Assembly (NCBI GenBank): GCA_001436895.1
Contig: JQAY01000004.1
Coordinates: forward strand, 1 to 64,000
From: Weissella confusa
Lineage (GTDB): Bacteria > Bacillota > Bacilli > Lactobacillales > Lactobacillaceae
DNA: 64,000 nt
Reading direction: 5' to 3'
The notes under the pieces are model-generated. The model ran no database searches, was not told where the DNA came from, and saw only the letters and a program-made list of their open reading frames with translations. Both the position numbers and the translations under genes were made by a program. Below are positions 8,233-17,683 of the stretch, in pieces (position 1 is the stretch's first letter; each line of letters starts with the position of its first letter).

Positions 8233-9095
8233 TATTTCTCCAATGTCTCGTTAAAGTAATCCAAAAATGATACCAACAGTGTAATGTCGTTACCTGTCAA
8301 TTCACCAAACTTTTGCAATGCCTGATTAGCAAGGTCAACTTGCTCACGCAATGCATCAACCGCGCCTTGTACACCAAGCAACGTTGGATATGCTTGCTTG
8401 TCCTCATCATCGTCCTGACCAAGGTCATCCAAATCATCCTTAATCTGGAAAGCAAGTCCATATGCCATGCCGAAATTCCAAAGTTGCTCTTTGACCGCTT
8501 CTGATGCGTGAGCCATGATACCACCGGCAATAGCAGCATAAGCAATCAACGCACTGGTCTTGCGATAGTGAATGGCCTTCGCTTGATCGAGTGTAATCGT
8601 ATCAGCGTTTGTCGCTGCCATATCCATCACTTGGCCAGCCACCATACCGTTGGCACCTGATGCCAAAGCTAATTGTAGGGTTAGCTCCGCCTTTTGTGGT
8701 GTTGTTAATAGCGGGTCACTAGCTAGCCATTGATAAGCCAACGGTTGCAAAGCATCCCCTGCCAAAATCGCCACATCTTCGCCGAATTGTCGGTGAGTCG
8801 TTGGCTTGCCACGGCGCATGTCGTCATTATCCATTGCAGGCAAGTCATCATGAATTAAGCTGTACGTGTGGATTAACTCCAATGCACTTGCAGCACGGAC
8901 CAACCCCGGTACACCCATACCGTAAGATTGTGCCACCGCCAATGTCAACAATGGACGCAATCGCTTACCACCAGCCATTACAGCATAAGTCATGGCATCA
9001 CGTAGTGTCTTTTCCGTTGTACTTTGCTTCAATTCGGTTGCCAAAGTCTCTTCAATCTTTGGGACAACTTCACTGGCAAACTCTGTTAAATTCAT
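8232..9095 (-). CDS. ispA: Geranylgeranyl/farnesyl diphosphate synthase
   Basis: 287 residues from the ATG at 9095, directly after the xseB stop; upstream in-frame codons lie within xseB and are ignored. Both aspartate-rich prenyltransferase motifs are present: DDLPAMDNDD (first, about 83-92) and KDDLDDLGQDD (second, about 222), plus the GGKRLRP substrate loop. Makes FPP for undecaprenyl phosphate and quinone precursors. Part of the conserved xseA-xseB-ispA-tlyA run. Confidence 0.95.
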   Translation of the reverse strand: MNLTEFASEVVPKIEETLATELKQSTTEKTLRDAMTYAVMAGGKRLRPLLTLAVAQSYGMGVPGLVRAASALELIHTYSLIHDDLPAMDNDDMRRGKPTTHRQFGEDVAILAGDALQPLAYQWLASDPLLTTPQKAELTLQLALASGANGMVAGQVMDMAATNADTITLDQAKAIHYRKTSALIAYAAIAGGIMAHASEAVKEQLWNFGMAYGLAFQIKDDLDDLGQDDDEDKQAYPTLLGVQGAVDALREQVDLANQALQKFGELTGNDITLLVSFLDYFNETLEK

Positions 9096-9096
9096 A

Positions 9097-9315
9097 CTAC
9101 GCCTCGGGATTAAAATCTGAGGTTGAACCATCCGCATTAACAATCTTTGCCAAGCTTTGTTCAGCCGTTTGTAGTGTCTTTTGTAGTTCTTGACTCAACT
9201 TTACGCCAGTCTCAAACTCCTTCAACGCTTCTTCCAAAGGCACATCACCCTTTTCCAAGCGGGCAACGATTTGTTCCAGCGTTGCCAAGTTTTCTTCAAA
9301 TGTTTTTTCTGCCAT
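9097..9315 (-). CDS. xseB: Exodeoxyribonuclease VII small subunit
   Basis: 72 residues, all-helical, with the family signature [21 protein letters not shown] and the FETGVKLSQ segment. Joins XseA to form the ssDNA exonuclease VII. Its start overlaps the xseA stop. Confidence 0.95.
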   Translation of the reverse strand: MAEKTFEENLATLEQIVARLEKGDVPLEEALKEFETGVKLSQELQKTLQTAEQSLAKIVNADGSTSDFNPEA

Positions 9316-10580
9316 TATTCTGTTTCTTCTTTCTTCGTTACCGTCGCTGTCACTTGACCATCTGCCAATCGAATCAGAACATCTTCTTGCAATGTCACAT
9401 CCGCCACCGAATTTAGGATATGGCCATCCTGTTCAACAACGCTATAGCCACGAGCCAAAATGGCCAGCGGGCTAACTAATTGCAACCCTGCAACGGCTTT
9501 ACCGACTCGTTGTTCGGCATTTTCAGTTTGACGGGTCATGGCATTTGTTAAACGTGGTGCAATCAAATCAAATTGGTGACGTCGTTGCGTTACCAAAGTC
9601 ACAACGGATTGTTGGAGTCGCTGCTGCGCAATGTCTAAACGTTGTAAGTACCCCTCATAGAGGCGAGCCGGTTGTGTCAAAACATAACTGTTTTGCAACC
9701 GTTGCAACCGTTCTTGTGAATTAACGACTTGTCGTTGCATTTGGTTAACCAACCGTTGTTGCATTTGCTGAATGCCTAACCACAAGTCTGCTAATGGAAC
9801 TGGCGTGGCCAATTCGGCAGCAGCTGTTGGCGTTGCCGCGCGTTGATCCGCAATGAAATCAGCAATCGTCGTATCCGTTTCGTGACCAACCGAGCTGATA
9901 ATTGGCATCGGCATCGTCAGCATTTGCCGTGCGACTGCTTCCTCATTAAACGCCCACAAATCCTCAATTGATCCACCACCACGTCCCATAATCAAAACGT
10001 CGTAGTCGCCCGATTCAGCAACCGCCGTCATCTGGGCAGTTAGTGATGGTACAGCGCCATCTCCTTGCACAACCGCCGGATAGAGGACGATTTCTGCAAT
10101 TGGATAACGTCGTTGCACCGTTGTCATAATGTCACGGATGACCGCACCACTTGGTGATGTGATGACCGCAATTTTCTTTGGAAAGCGTGGGATTGGACGT
10201 TGCAGTTGATTAAACAACCCTTCCTCAGCCAATTTCGCTTTCAATTGCTCGTAGGCCTGATACAACGCGCCGACCCCATCCGGTTCCAGCTTATCAATAA
10301 TCAAACTATACGAACCGTTTGGGGCATACAAATCCATGTGCCCGACAGCGTTCACCTTCATCCCTGGTTCCAACTTGAACTGTAACTTTTGGAAGGCGAA
10401 CTTGAACATCGTTGCGTTCAAAACGGCACCATCATCTTTTAGTGAAAAATATTGATGCCCAGGACGTTGGCGATAATTGGAAATTTCACCCGTCACATAG
10501 ACCTCTTTTAGATAGGGATCGGCTGTGAATTTACGCTTTAAGTACGACGTCAACGCCGACACTGTTAAATAGTCTGCCAT
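9315..10580 (-). CDS. xseA: Exodeoxyribonuclease VII large subunit
   Basis: 421 residues. N-terminal OB fold (about 1-100: [14 protein letters not shown], then [10 protein letters not shown]), catalytic core with [12 protein letters not shown] and [17 protein letters not shown] and [13 protein letters not shown], then a long coiled-coil for XseB binding. Start overlaps the end of folD by 16 bp, so translation is coupled. Confidence 0.95.
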   Translation of the reverse strand: MADYLTVSALTSYLKRKFTADPYLKEVYVTGEISNYRQRPGHQYFSLKDDGAVLNATMFKFAFQKLQFKLEPGMKVNAVGHMDLYAPNGSYSLIIDKLEPDGVGALYQAYEQLKAKLAEEGLFNQLQRPIPRFPKKIAVITSPSGAVIRDIMTTVQRRYPIAEIVLYPAVVQGDGAVPSLTAQMTAVAESGDYDVLIMGRGGGSIEDLWAFNEEAVARQMLTMPMPIISSVGHETDTTIADFIADQRAATPTAAAELATPVPLADLWLGIQQMQQRLVNQMQRQVVNSQERLQRLQNSYVLTQPARLYEGYLQRLDIAQQRLQQSVVTLVTQRRHQFDLIAPRLTNAMTRQTENAEQRVGKAVAGLQLVSPLAILARGYSVVEQDGHILNSVADVTLQEDVLIRLADGQVTATVTKKEETE

Positions 10581-11455
10581 GGGTCCTCCAATGCAACCCC
10601 GTGGTGTTGTGCGGCAAGTTCAACCGTCGTTTGTAGCAACGTTGCAATTGTCATTGGTCCGACACCACCAGGGACCGGCGTAATCAAACTAGCAACTGGT
10701 TCAGCTGATTCAAAATCGACATCCCCTACTAGTGAACCATCTTCAAGGCGGTTAATACCAACATCAATAACCACCGCTCCTGCCTTCAATTCTGATCCCT
10801 TAATCAGGCCAGGAACACCGGTTGCAACAATGACAATATCAGCCTCGCTCACAAGTAATTCCGTCAATGATGCTGGCGTGTAACGGTGCAATAGTGAAAC
10901 GGTTGCATTGGCACCTTGTAGCAAGGCGGCCATTGGACGGCCAACCAAAATTGAACGGCCAATCACAACCACGTGCTTACCCGCCACATCAACACCTTCG
11001 TGCTGTAGCATCGTCATGATACCGCGTGGTGTGTTGGCAACTGGATAGTAGCCTTCACGGTTAGCATACAAGCGACCGATGTTTTCTGGGTGGAACCCAT
11101 CAACATCCTTACGTGGGTCGATAGCTTCTTGCACCTTGTGTTCATCAATTTGTGATGGCACTGGGCTTTGCACCAAGATAGCGTCAACGCTATCGTCAGC
11201 ATTCAATTCAGCGATTTTGGCTAGCACCTCTGCTTCTGAAGCATCTGTTGGGTACTTAATTGTCTGTGCATTCACACCGACCTTACCAGCTGCACGTTCC
11301 TTATTGCGAACGTAAATCTCACTAGCTGGGTCATCCCCAACCAAAATAACAGCCAACCCCGGTGTAATCCCTTGCGTCGCCAACTTTTCAGTTTGACGCG
11401 CAACGGCTGCACGTAAGTCCTTGGCAATTTGCTTGCCGTCAATTAACTTTCCCAT
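10565..11455 (-). CDS. folD: Methylenetetrahydrofolate dehydrogenase/cyclohydrolase
   Basis: 296 residues from the ATG at 11455, which has GAGGTG just upstream; a GTG four codons earlier overlaps that site. Signatures: VGDDPASEIYVRNK with the catalytic Lys further along, QSPVPSQID, DGFHPENIG, GRSILVGRPMA nucleotide loop and the PVPGGVGPMT end motif. The QSPVPS form has Ser/Pro where QLPLP is usual, a mild variant. Bifunctional C1-folate enzyme; first gene of the folD-xseA-xseB-ispA-tlyA-argR-recN operon. Confidence 0.95.
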   Translation of the reverse strand: MGKLIDGKQIAKDLRAAVARQTEKLATQGITPGLAVILVGDDPASEIYVRNKERAAGKVGVNAQTIKYPTDASEAEVLAKIAELNADDSVDAILVQSPVPSQIDEHKVQEAIDPRKDVDGFHPENIGRLYANREGYYPVANTPRGIMTMLQHEGVDVAGKHVVVIGRSILVGRPMAALLQGANATVSLLHRYTPASLTELLVSEADIVIVATGVPGLIKGSELKAGAVVIDVGINRLEDGSLVGDVDFESAEPVASLITPVPGGVGPMTIATLLQTTVELAAQHHGVALEDPWQTI

Positions 11456-11534
11456 GGTGCACCTCACTTTTATTCATTATCAATGCATAAATTTTACCAC
11501 AATCTATGCCGTTAAACCATGAACCAGTCCAAGC

Positions 11535-11577
11535 AAAAAACGGCTGAGCCCTTTAAAAATAAGGGTTCAACCGTTTT
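11535..11577 (-). terminator. Terminator after the ECF S-component gene (bidirectional)
   Basis: AACGG...CCCTT/AAGGG...CCGTT long hairpin with A and T runs on both sides. It separates the 11.6-13.6 kb unit from folD. Confidence 0.85.
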
Positions 11578-11636
11578 AATATACTTTAAATTCAGAAAAT
11601 CATTACCCAAAATCAATAATGAATAAAGGGCGCCGA

Positions 11637-12176
11637 CTACTTAACAAACCACGTGTGGTACAACTTAATAAACAACGTTCCTAGAATCGCAATCACCAAT
11701 GTATTCGCTAGCATTGCCATCCCAGCTTGAGCGTACGCCTTACCAAGCATCGTCCCATAAATCCAGTGATCACCAAGTGGTGCAATAACCAACCAAACGA
11801 CAGCATTCGCAATCAGTTGCCAAATGTTGAATAACACCAGCTTACGTGATGTCAATTCACCGACGAAAATACCAATACGTGTCGTTGCCAACCCCATAAA
11901 GAAGCCAAACATACCGTCGGCAATTGCCCAAGTCCACCAAACTGAATCCAAGCTTGCCGATGACAGGTCAGTCAACGAATGTCCAATGAATGCCACAATG
12001 AACCCAGCAATTGGGCCAAAAATAGCTGACATCAACGCCAACCAAGCTGGTGCCAACGTGATATCTGTATGTGCAACGCCTGAAGGCCAGGCAATATATT
12101 TAAACAGCACCACAAAGACAATCGTACCAACAATTGTGCCAATCACCTTGTGTGCTGACAAAATATTATGATTCAT
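11637..12176 (-). CDS. UPF0397 family ECF transporter substrate-binding (S) component
   Basis: 179 residues, about five to six membrane segments. The SAIFGPIAGFIVAFIGHSLTD and WWTWAIADGMFGFFMG stretches and the conserved NAVVWLVIAPLGDHWIYG segment match the UPF0397 family of ECF vitamin/cofactor S components. No ECF ATPase or T component is nearby, so it would use shared EcfAAT subunits encoded elsewhere (a group II arrangement). Substrate not deducible from sequence. It follows the metalloprotease gene by 26 nt. Confidence 0.85.
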   Translation of the reverse strand: MNHNILSAHKVIGTIVGTIVFVVLFKYIAWPSGVAHTDITLAPAWLALMSAIFGPIAGFIVAFIGHSLTDLSSASLDSVWWTWAIADGMFGFFMGLATTRIGIFVGELTSRKLVLFNIWQLIANAVVWLVIAPLGDHWIYGTMLGKAYAQAGMAMLANTLVIAILGTLFIKLYHTWFVK

Positions 12177-12202
12177 GGAACCACTCCTACATCTAGTTTT
12201 CG

Positions 12203-13123
12203 TTATTCATGACTGTCATTCAAGACAACCAAGTTTTGTGGCAAATCTTGCCCGTTAAGTTGCTGATAATACTTTCGGAAAACAGTATTATATGAACCCT
12301 CACTCATCAAGTTGGGGTTCATTGCAAGATAACGAATCGTTTTAACTTGCATAATTTCTGTTTTATTTGGCTTACTGAAGTCGTTAATACCAACCATTGG
12401 GGACATCAAATCATTTGCTTGTCCTTGGTGTTTCAAAGCCAACGCGTGACCGAACTCGTGGATAATTGTATGCTCAGCTTCCTGGTTGTGCAAGTCCTCA
12501 ATGTCCCTTGATGTTACCGGCCCGTATACGGCTCCAGACAGATAGTCTTCACGTTGAATCGTCTTAGCTAACCACACTTTGGCAGCTTGCTTTGAAATCC
12601 ACATCGTATTACCGGCTTCAGTGGTCGTTGCCAAAACAGTTGTATCCGTCTTACCCAGATCATCCGTAATATCTTTGTAGCCAATCAACAATTGATAATC
12701 CGCATCATCTGGCCAGACGTTACGATCAACATTCTCGTGTTGGTTAGCCTTAGTTGACGTGACTTTAATAAAGTCGACCCCTAATGCCTTATTCCAAACT
12801 TCAGCCGCCTTATTTACCCAAACCAACGCTTGACCATCTGTTTCACTCATTGCCTTAGACGACACAACGACCTTCATCTCACCATCAGTATTCAAATCCC
12901 AATGCGATGTGACCGGTAACTTATCAGCATCAGTTGCACCCATGGCAGCCTGTTGCTTACCGACTTTAGCAATATATGCTTTCTCTTGCTTAGCTGCCGC
13001 ATTAGCATCAGCCACATTCATATAGTAACGAATAACTTGTGGTGCAATCAACACCAACAAAATAATAATCGTCAACACGATTGCCAATCGCTTGTTACGA
13101 CTCATCCGCTTCCTTCGTGCCAT
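12203..13123 (-). CDS. Membrane-anchored matrixin-like zinc metalloprotease
   Basis: 306 residues. Very basic N-terminus (RRKRMSRNKR), one membrane segment at about 14-31 and an extracytoplasmic remainder. The zinc motif HEFGHALALKH lies near residue 223, with a Met-turn NDLMSP about a dozen residues later, the pattern of M10-type (metzincin) peptidases. The usual Gly at position 8 of HEXXHXXGXXH is Ala here. Probably an extracellular protease held at the membrane. GAGGTAGA precedes the start. It lies between an unknown 161-residue protein and the ECF S component. Confidence 0.8.
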   Translation of the reverse strand: MARRKRMSRNKRLAIVLTIIILLVLIAPQVIRYYMNVADANAAAKQEKAYIAKVGKQQAAMGATDADKLPVTSHWDLNTDGEMKVVVSSKAMSETDGQALVWVNKAAEVWNKALGVDFIKVTSTKANQHENVDRNVWPDDADYQLLIGYKDITDDLGKTDTTVLATTTEAGNTMWISKQAAKVWLAKTIQREDYLSGAVYGPVTSRDIEDLHNQEAEHTIIHEFGHALALKHQGQANDLMSPMVGINDFSKPNKTEIMQVKTIRYLAMNPNLMSEGSYNTVFRKYYQQLNGQDLPQNLVVLNDSHE

Positions 13124-13161
13124 ATATACTCTACCTCATCTCAAAACCCAAACCTAAAACG

Positions 13162-13647
13162 CTACTCGCCGTCCTCTGCCTCTTCAGCCGGTGCGTTCTT
13201 TTGCTCTTCAATCGCCTCGTTAATTGCAGTCAGTTCCTTATCAAAGAAGGCAGCAATTTTTGCTTCTACCGTTTCTGGATCATCCAAAAATGCTGCGACA
13301 GTTGCTGCCGTTTCAATACGTAGGCCAGACTTTGTCACTAATGGGTGTTCCACAATCATGTAAAGGGTCACATCAGTTTCCGGATCATTAATCACAATCT
13401 TGCTAATCGCATTTGTGTAGCGAACTGGCAAATTAATCAGACCGGTTTCCAAACGCAAGCTAATCGGCTCATCCCCACTAATAAGCAATTCTGCACTGAA
13501 AAGCTTGTTATCTGCCAACGCCTTTTCAGCATATGTAAACAAATCGTCCAAATTAACAGTTGCTTGGTCTGCCGCGGTAAACGACTTCACCTCATACTGT
13601 TCATCCTTAATCGCTGCAATAAAATCATTTCCAGTTAATTGCATCAT
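13162..13647 (-). CDS. Uncharacterised acidic protein
   Basis: 161 residues, not recognised. It is acidic, has no signal peptide or membrane segment, and ends in an acidic tail (EEQKNAPAEEAEDGE). Mixed alpha/beta pattern; the first two codons are both ATG and GCGAGAAA precedes them. It is 38 nt upstream of the metalloprotease and faces the same way, so co-transcription is likely. No function proposed. Confidence 0.7.
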   Translation of the reverse strand: MMQLTGNDFIAAIKDEQYEVKSFTAADQATVNLDDLFTYAEKALADNKLFSAELLISGDEPISLRLETGLINLPVRYTNAISKIVINDPETDVTLYMIVEHPLVTKSGLRIETAATVAAFLDDPETVEAKIAAFFDKELTAINEAIEEQKNAPAEEAEDGE

Positions 13648-13689
13648 ATTTCTCGCTTTTCATTGATATCTAACGATTAGTGTAGCATA

Positions 13690-13725
13690 AAACAGGCCGA
13701 GGTTTGTTTTCCTCGGCCTGTTCTT
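13690..13725 (-). terminator. Terminator after the ABC exporter operon
   Basis: AACAGGCCGAGG/CCTCGGCCTGTT hairpin, perfect 12-bp stem; ends the 16157-13729 ABC operon. Confidence 0.85.
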
Positions 13726-13728
13726 AAC

Positions 13729-14394
13729 TTAATCTGTAATTGGCGTAAAGACATGGTCCTTCAACAAAAGCTGTTCATCGGCCTGCTTGGCTACTTCACG
13801 ATCGTGGGTAATCAAGATAACCGTCTTGCCAAATTCGTGGGCTAGTTCAGCAAAGAGCGCAACAATCTTTTCTGAATTTTCGTGATCCAAATTTCCCGTC
13901 GCTTCATCGGCAGCCACAATCGGCGCATCCACTAACAAAGCGCGGACAATTGCGACACGTTGTTGTTCACCACCAGACAAACGTTGCACATTCTTTTGTG
14001 CCTTCTCTTCGTCGATCCCGACGCGGGCCAATTGTTCCAAGATATACGTCTTATCATTTGCGTGCTTTGACTTCGTAATGGCCAATGCCGTTTGGACATT
14101 TTGAAACGCTGTCATCGTCGTCAATAGATTGTATGACTGAAAAATCGTTGAGACGTACTTCTGTCGAAAAGCGGTTAGGCCAATCTTCTTGATTGAAACA
14201 CCGTCCACTAGGATATCACCTTCACGTGGGACATCTAGCCCTGCCAAAAATGAAAGTAACGTTGTCTTACCAGATCCTGATTCACCGACGATGGCATAAA
14301 ACTTGCCACTTTCGAAGGTCAGATTAACATCCTTGTACAACGCATTGTCCGCCGTTGTATACCAATGCGTTAAATTTTTAATTTCTAGCGTCAT
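13729..14394 (-). CDS. ABC transporter ATP-binding protein, MacB/LolD type
   Basis: 221 residues. Walker A GESGSGKTT (about 37-45), Q-loop TIFQSYNLL, signature LSGGEQQRVAIVRAL, Walker B VAADEATGNLD and the H-loop THD. The Q-loop and signature forms are those of MacB/LolD/FtsE-type ATPases that drive FtsX-fold permeases by mechanotransmission. It is 12 nt downstream of its permease, with GAGGA before the start. Confidence 0.93.
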   Translation of the reverse strand: MTLEIKNLTHWYTTADNALYKDVNLTFESGKFYAIVGESGSGKTTLLSFLAGLDVPREGDILVDGVSIKKIGLTAFRQKYVSTIFQSYNLLTTMTAFQNVQTALAITKSKHANDKTYILEQLARVGIDEEKAQKNVQRLSGGEQQRVAIVRALLVDAPIVAADEATGNLDHENSEKIVALFAELAHEFGKTVILITHDREVAKQADEQLLLKDHVFTPITD

Positions 14395-14406
14395 TATTAT
14401 TCCTCA

Positions 14407-15885
14407 CTAATCGGCTTGCAAAATTTGCTTTGGTCGCATACGCAAGATACTAAAGGCGGCCCCTGATACCGAAAGCACCGCAATCAGGAACGCAACGCCG
14501 CCCAATTCTGCAATTGCTGCCGGCGTCATTGCGACATCCAACTGTTCATTTTTAGCAGCTGCACCGCCACCCATCATTGGGCCACCGCCCATGCCGCCAC
14601 TAGGCTTACCTGATGGCGCACCACCTTGTTGCCCGTTTTGGCCACCACCTGGCATGCCACCACGCGCTGATTGCATTTGTTGGGTCGTTTGTTGTTGTAC
14701 AAGTTGCTTACCAACTAAGCCAGAAACACTATTACCGGCTGCTGTTGCAATACCTAGCGCAATTGCCAAAATAACCAGCATTTCCGTAAACAATTGGGCA
14801 ACAACCTTTGGCTTAGACTCACCAATTGATACCAAGATACCAATTTCACGGCGTCGCTCGCGGGTAATCAAAATAATAATCAAACCAAGAATCAAGACAC
14901 CGGCGATTGACACAATCCAAACAATCTTAGAGGCAAATGCCGCCACGTTCTTCATACTTGCTGCCACTGTCTTATATTGACTTGCATCAGACGTCAAAGT
15001 AAGTTCTGACGTATCAATCAGCTTCTTGGCTTGCTTCACAAACGCCGTTGTTTTAGCAGGTTCAGCCATCGTGAACGTCACGTTTGATGCTTGATCTGGC
15101 GTACCATTAATATCATTAGCCAATGTGAATGATCCATAAATTGTGTTAGCCGGATCTTCTCGTTGGAATCCGTCGGTCGTTGTCTTCAACTTGTAAATAC
15201 CGACAACCTTAACGGTCTTTTCAGTCGCCGCATCATCCGTTGTCTTAACAGTCAACGTATCGCCAACCTTAATGTTGTTAGCCGTGGCCAATTCATTTGC
15301 AATCACAACATTATTGGTGTTTTGGTCACTCGTCTTAATGCCACGACCTGATACGATTTTGGCTGTGCCATCAGAAAATGAAGCCGTTGACGTGGTTGAC
15401 GTCACACCATTGATTTGAATGTCACCTGAATTTTGATTACCCATCATGCCACCACGATCACCACCACCCATCGGCGTATTCGTTGATGTGGTTGTAATCG
15501 CCTTAAAACTTGAGGCGTTTACTGAGGCGCTATTCGTAATGTTATATGAGGCAACGTTTGAAAGCGCCGCAATCTTCTTAACTTCTGAAATCGTTGCCGT
15601 TGGCATCGTAATCGACGTCGTTGTGTCTGAAGATGACGAGTCACTAGAAGAAGATTCGGATGATTGCGCCGCCTTCATCTGCTCAAACATTTTCTCTCGG
15701 TTAGCCGACAACGTTACTGTTGATCCAACTGAATTAGCGGCATTCGTGGCTGCTTTTAGGGCCGCGTTTTGTACAATCAACCCAGCCATCACAAACGCTA
15801 AAATAACCGTTGATGTGAGGACTAACAAGACCGAGCGCCCTTTTCGCGCCCACAATGTGATACCTGCTCGTTTTACGAAATTCAT
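14407..15885 (-). CDS. FtsX/MacB-type ABC permease with Gly/Met-rich loop
   Basis: 492 residues from the ATG at 15885 (AGGAG 10 nt upstream; an earlier ATG at 15906 overlaps that site). One membrane segment near 20-40, a large extracellular MacB-type domain (about 45-310), then three membrane segments near 325, 365 and 465, the FtsX layout. Two low-complexity extracellular insertions: a Ser-rich run near 75-95 and a Gly/Met/Gln-rich run near 395-440. The small upstream protein has similar Gly/Met/Asn composition. It probably exports a peptide or responds to antimicrobial peptides; substrate unknown. Confidence 0.88.
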   Translation of the reverse strand: MNFVKRAGITLWARKGRSVLLVLTSTVILAFVMAGLIVQNAALKAATNAANSVGSTVTLSANREKMFEQMKAAQSSESSSSDSSSSDTTTSITMPTATISEVKKIAALSNVASYNITNSASVNASSFKAITTTSTNTPMGGGDRGGMMGNQNSGDIQINGVTSTTSTASFSDGTAKIVSGRGIKTSDQNTNNVVIANELATANNIKVGDTLTVKTTDDAATEKTVKVVGIYKLKTTTDGFQREDPANTIYGSFTLANDINGTPDQASNVTFTMAEPAKTTAFVKQAKKLIDTSELTLTSDASQYKTVAASMKNVAAFASKIVWIVSIAGVLILGLIIILITRERRREIGILVSIGESKPKVVAQLFTEMLVILAIALGIATAAGNSVSGLVGKQLVQQQTTQQMQSARGGMPGGGQNGQQGGAPSGKPSGGMGGGPMMGGGAAAKNEQLDVAMTPAAIAELGGVAFLIAVLSVSGAAFSILRMRPKQILQAD

Positions 15886-15902
15886 GTTACTTGTCGCTCC
15901 TA

Positions 15903-16157
15903 TCATTGTGTCGTTGTGCTACTTGCTGCAGCATCATCGATTGAATTTGACTGTGATTGGTTACCATAACCGCCCATCGGACCACCGTTACCACCAAAGC
16001 CCCCAGTTTGCTGGGTCATATTTGGTCGACTTGTTTCACCTAAACCAAACGGGTGAAACGCTGCAATAGCACTGAACGCCATTGCTAACGTGGCAATGCC
16101 AAGCGTGACGTACTGTAACCAAGGTCGTTGCTTCTTTTGCTCATAACGATCTGTCAT
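15903..16157 (-). CDS. Small single-pass membrane protein with Gly-rich tail, ABC partner
   Basis: 84 residues from the ATG at 16157, which has GGAGG 7 nt upstream; the ATG at 16172 contains that site. Basic N-terminus, one membrane segment (about 17-37), then an extracellular tail rich in Gly, Asn, Gln and Ser (TGGFGGNGGPMGGYG). Its stop overlaps the possible upstream start of the permease. First gene of a three-gene operon with the permease and ATPase. Not recognised; perhaps an accessory subunit of the exporter. Confidence 0.75.
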   Translation of the reverse strand: MTDRYEQKKQRPWLQYVTLGIATLAMAFSAIAAFHPFGLGETSRPNMTQQTGGFGGNGGPMGGYGNQSQSNSIDDAAASSTTTQ

Positions 16158-16284
16158 ATCGCTATCCTCCATCTATTTTTTGACAAGGCTTATAATATGA
16201 GTCCAAGCTTAGGCGATACTTCACGGGGGCTAAAAGCAAACATAAATTTTTATGTCTTTCGAATTGTTAGTGTGGATTTGGGGC

Positions 16285-16323
16285 ACAAAAAAACGCCGTA
16301 CGACACAAAATCGTACGGCGTTT
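16285..16323 (-). terminator. Terminator after HU gene
   Basis: ACGCCGTACGA/TCGTACGGCGT perfect stem with 7-nt loop, followed on minus by seven Ts. Confidence 0.92.
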
Positions 16324-16342
16324 AATTTATGCAATCTAATGA

Positions 16343-16621
16343 TTACTTGTTAACGGCTTCCTTGAAGTCCTTACCAGCCTTGAAGGCAGGTGCCTTTGCG
16401 GCTGCGATTTCAATTTCTGCACCAGTTTGTGGGTTGCGACCCTTACGTGCTGCACGCTCGCGAACTTCGAAAGTTCCGAAGCCTACCAAAGCAACCTTCT
16501 CGCCCTTAGCAAGTTCGTTCTTGATAACGTCCAACAATGCGTTAACTGTCTTAGCAGTTTCTGACTTTGGCAATTCAGTTTGTGCTGCAACCAAGTCGAT
16601 CAATTCTGTCTTTGAAGCCAT
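16343..16621 (-). CDS. hup: DNA-binding protein HU
   Basis: 92 residues. Complete HU fold: N-terminal [20 protein letters not shown] region, the [21 protein letters not shown] beta-arm with the Pro intercalation site, and the [14 protein letters not shown] end. Nucleoid-associated, homodimeric. Stand-alone gene with a TATACT -10 about 30 nt before the start and its own terminator. Confidence 0.95.
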   Translation of the reverse strand: MASKTELIDLVAAQTELPKSETAKTVNALLDVIKNELAKGEKVALVGFGTFEVRERAARKGRNPQTGAEIEIAAAKAPAFKAGKDFKEAVNK

Positions 16622-16761
16622 GTGATAATACCTCTTTATTAATTATTACCTGATTAGTATACGCTATGCATCGCAAAATACACAGCTTTTTGTGCGAAAT
16701 TACTAAGCGGTCTTAGTGAATTTTTAAAAATGTATGCAAAATACATACCTATAAAAAGAGA

Positions 16762-16800
16762 ATGCCGCTATAACTGGCAAGTTACAGCGGCTAAGAGAGA
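16762..16800 (-). terminator. Terminator downstream of nagB
   Basis: GCCGCTGTAACT/AGTTATAGCGGC 12-bp stem (one imperfect pair), 4-nt loop, followed on minus by a T-rich run. It lies about 110 nt after the nagB stop. A second small hairpin (GTAAAGC/GCTTTAC, about 16817-16837) sits between. Confidence 0.75.
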
Positions 16801-16910
16801 GAAAGAGAATTGGTTGTGTAAAGCATCTCTGCTTTACGAGTATTAATATAACACCCCATGTATACGTTTGCAACCAATGCCCCCGCCTATTCTCCTATTA
16901 GTCGGATTTC

Positions 16911-17639
16911 CTACACAAACGGCACAATTTCTTCACGATTGGTCAACTTTGCACCAGCTGCCTCATCGATAATAACTGTGACATTTGCATGCTTTTGCAA
17001 GATACTTGCAGGCATGTCTTCCGTAACTGGTCCTTCGATCATCGCTGCCACAGCATCAGCCTTCGCTGCCCCGTAAGCAACCAACAAAATTTCCTTAGCC
17101 TTCATGATGCTACCGATTCCCATTGAGTAGGCGTAGCGAGGCACTTCGTCTTCGTGCTCAAAGAAACGCGCATTTGCTTCGATTGTTGACTCAGTTAGCG
17201 TCACTTCGTGCGTCAAAGAATCGAATGGCGTACCAGGCTCGTTGAACCCGATGTGACCGTTTTGACCCAATCCCAAGATTTGTAGATCGATTGGGTTTGC
17301 GTCAATGATACCTTCGTAACGCTTCGTCTCAGTTTCAGCATCCGCCATACCGTCAGGGACATAACTCTCCTTGAATGGCTTAGCATTGAACAAGTGCTCG
17401 TTCATGAAGTAACGGTAGCTTTGCTCGTGCGTACCAGGCAAGCCCTTGTACTCATCCAAGTTGATTGAAATCTTATCAGAGAAGTCCAAGTCGCTAGCCT
17501 TCAACTCATCATAAATTGAGATTGGCGTTGAACCAGTTGCCAATCCAAAAAAGTGTGCGCCATTCTTAACAGCCTCTGCAAAGACATCGTATCCTGCGCG
17601 GCCACCAGCTTGTTGATCTTTAACTTGTAGAATCTTCAT
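16911..17639 (-). CDS. nagB: Glucosamine-6-phosphate deaminase
   Basis: 242 residues, the size of Gram-positive NagB lacking the allosteric C-terminal extension. Visible: [15 protein letters not shown] substrate loop, [10 protein letters not shown] with the catalytic Asp, and [17 protein letters not shown] with the active-site His and Asn/Glu. Converts GlcN6P to F6P and ammonia. Stand-alone unit preceded by a strong promoter overlapped by NagR-like operators, so it is likely induced by amino sugars. AAGGGG lies before the start. Confidence 0.95.
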   Translation of the reverse strand: MKILQVKDQQAGGRAGYDVFAEAVKNGAHFFGLATGSTPISIYDELKASDLDFSDKISINLDEYKGLPGTHEQSYRYFMNEHLFNAKPFKESYVPDGMADAETETKRYEGIIDANPIDLQILGLGQNGHIGFNEPGTPFDSLTHEVTLTESTIEANARFFEHEDEVPRYAYSMGIGSIMKAKEILLVAYGAAKADAVAAMIEGPVTEDMPASILQKHANVTVIIDEAAGAKLTNREEIVPFV

Positions 17640-17683
17640 TTTATTTCCCCTTAAAAAATGCGTTCTGTGTTTTTATTTATCTT

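Noticed and set aside
16858-17076. Plus-strand reading frame antisense to the end of nagB
   Set aside because: Shadow of nagB in another frame with no ribosome site.
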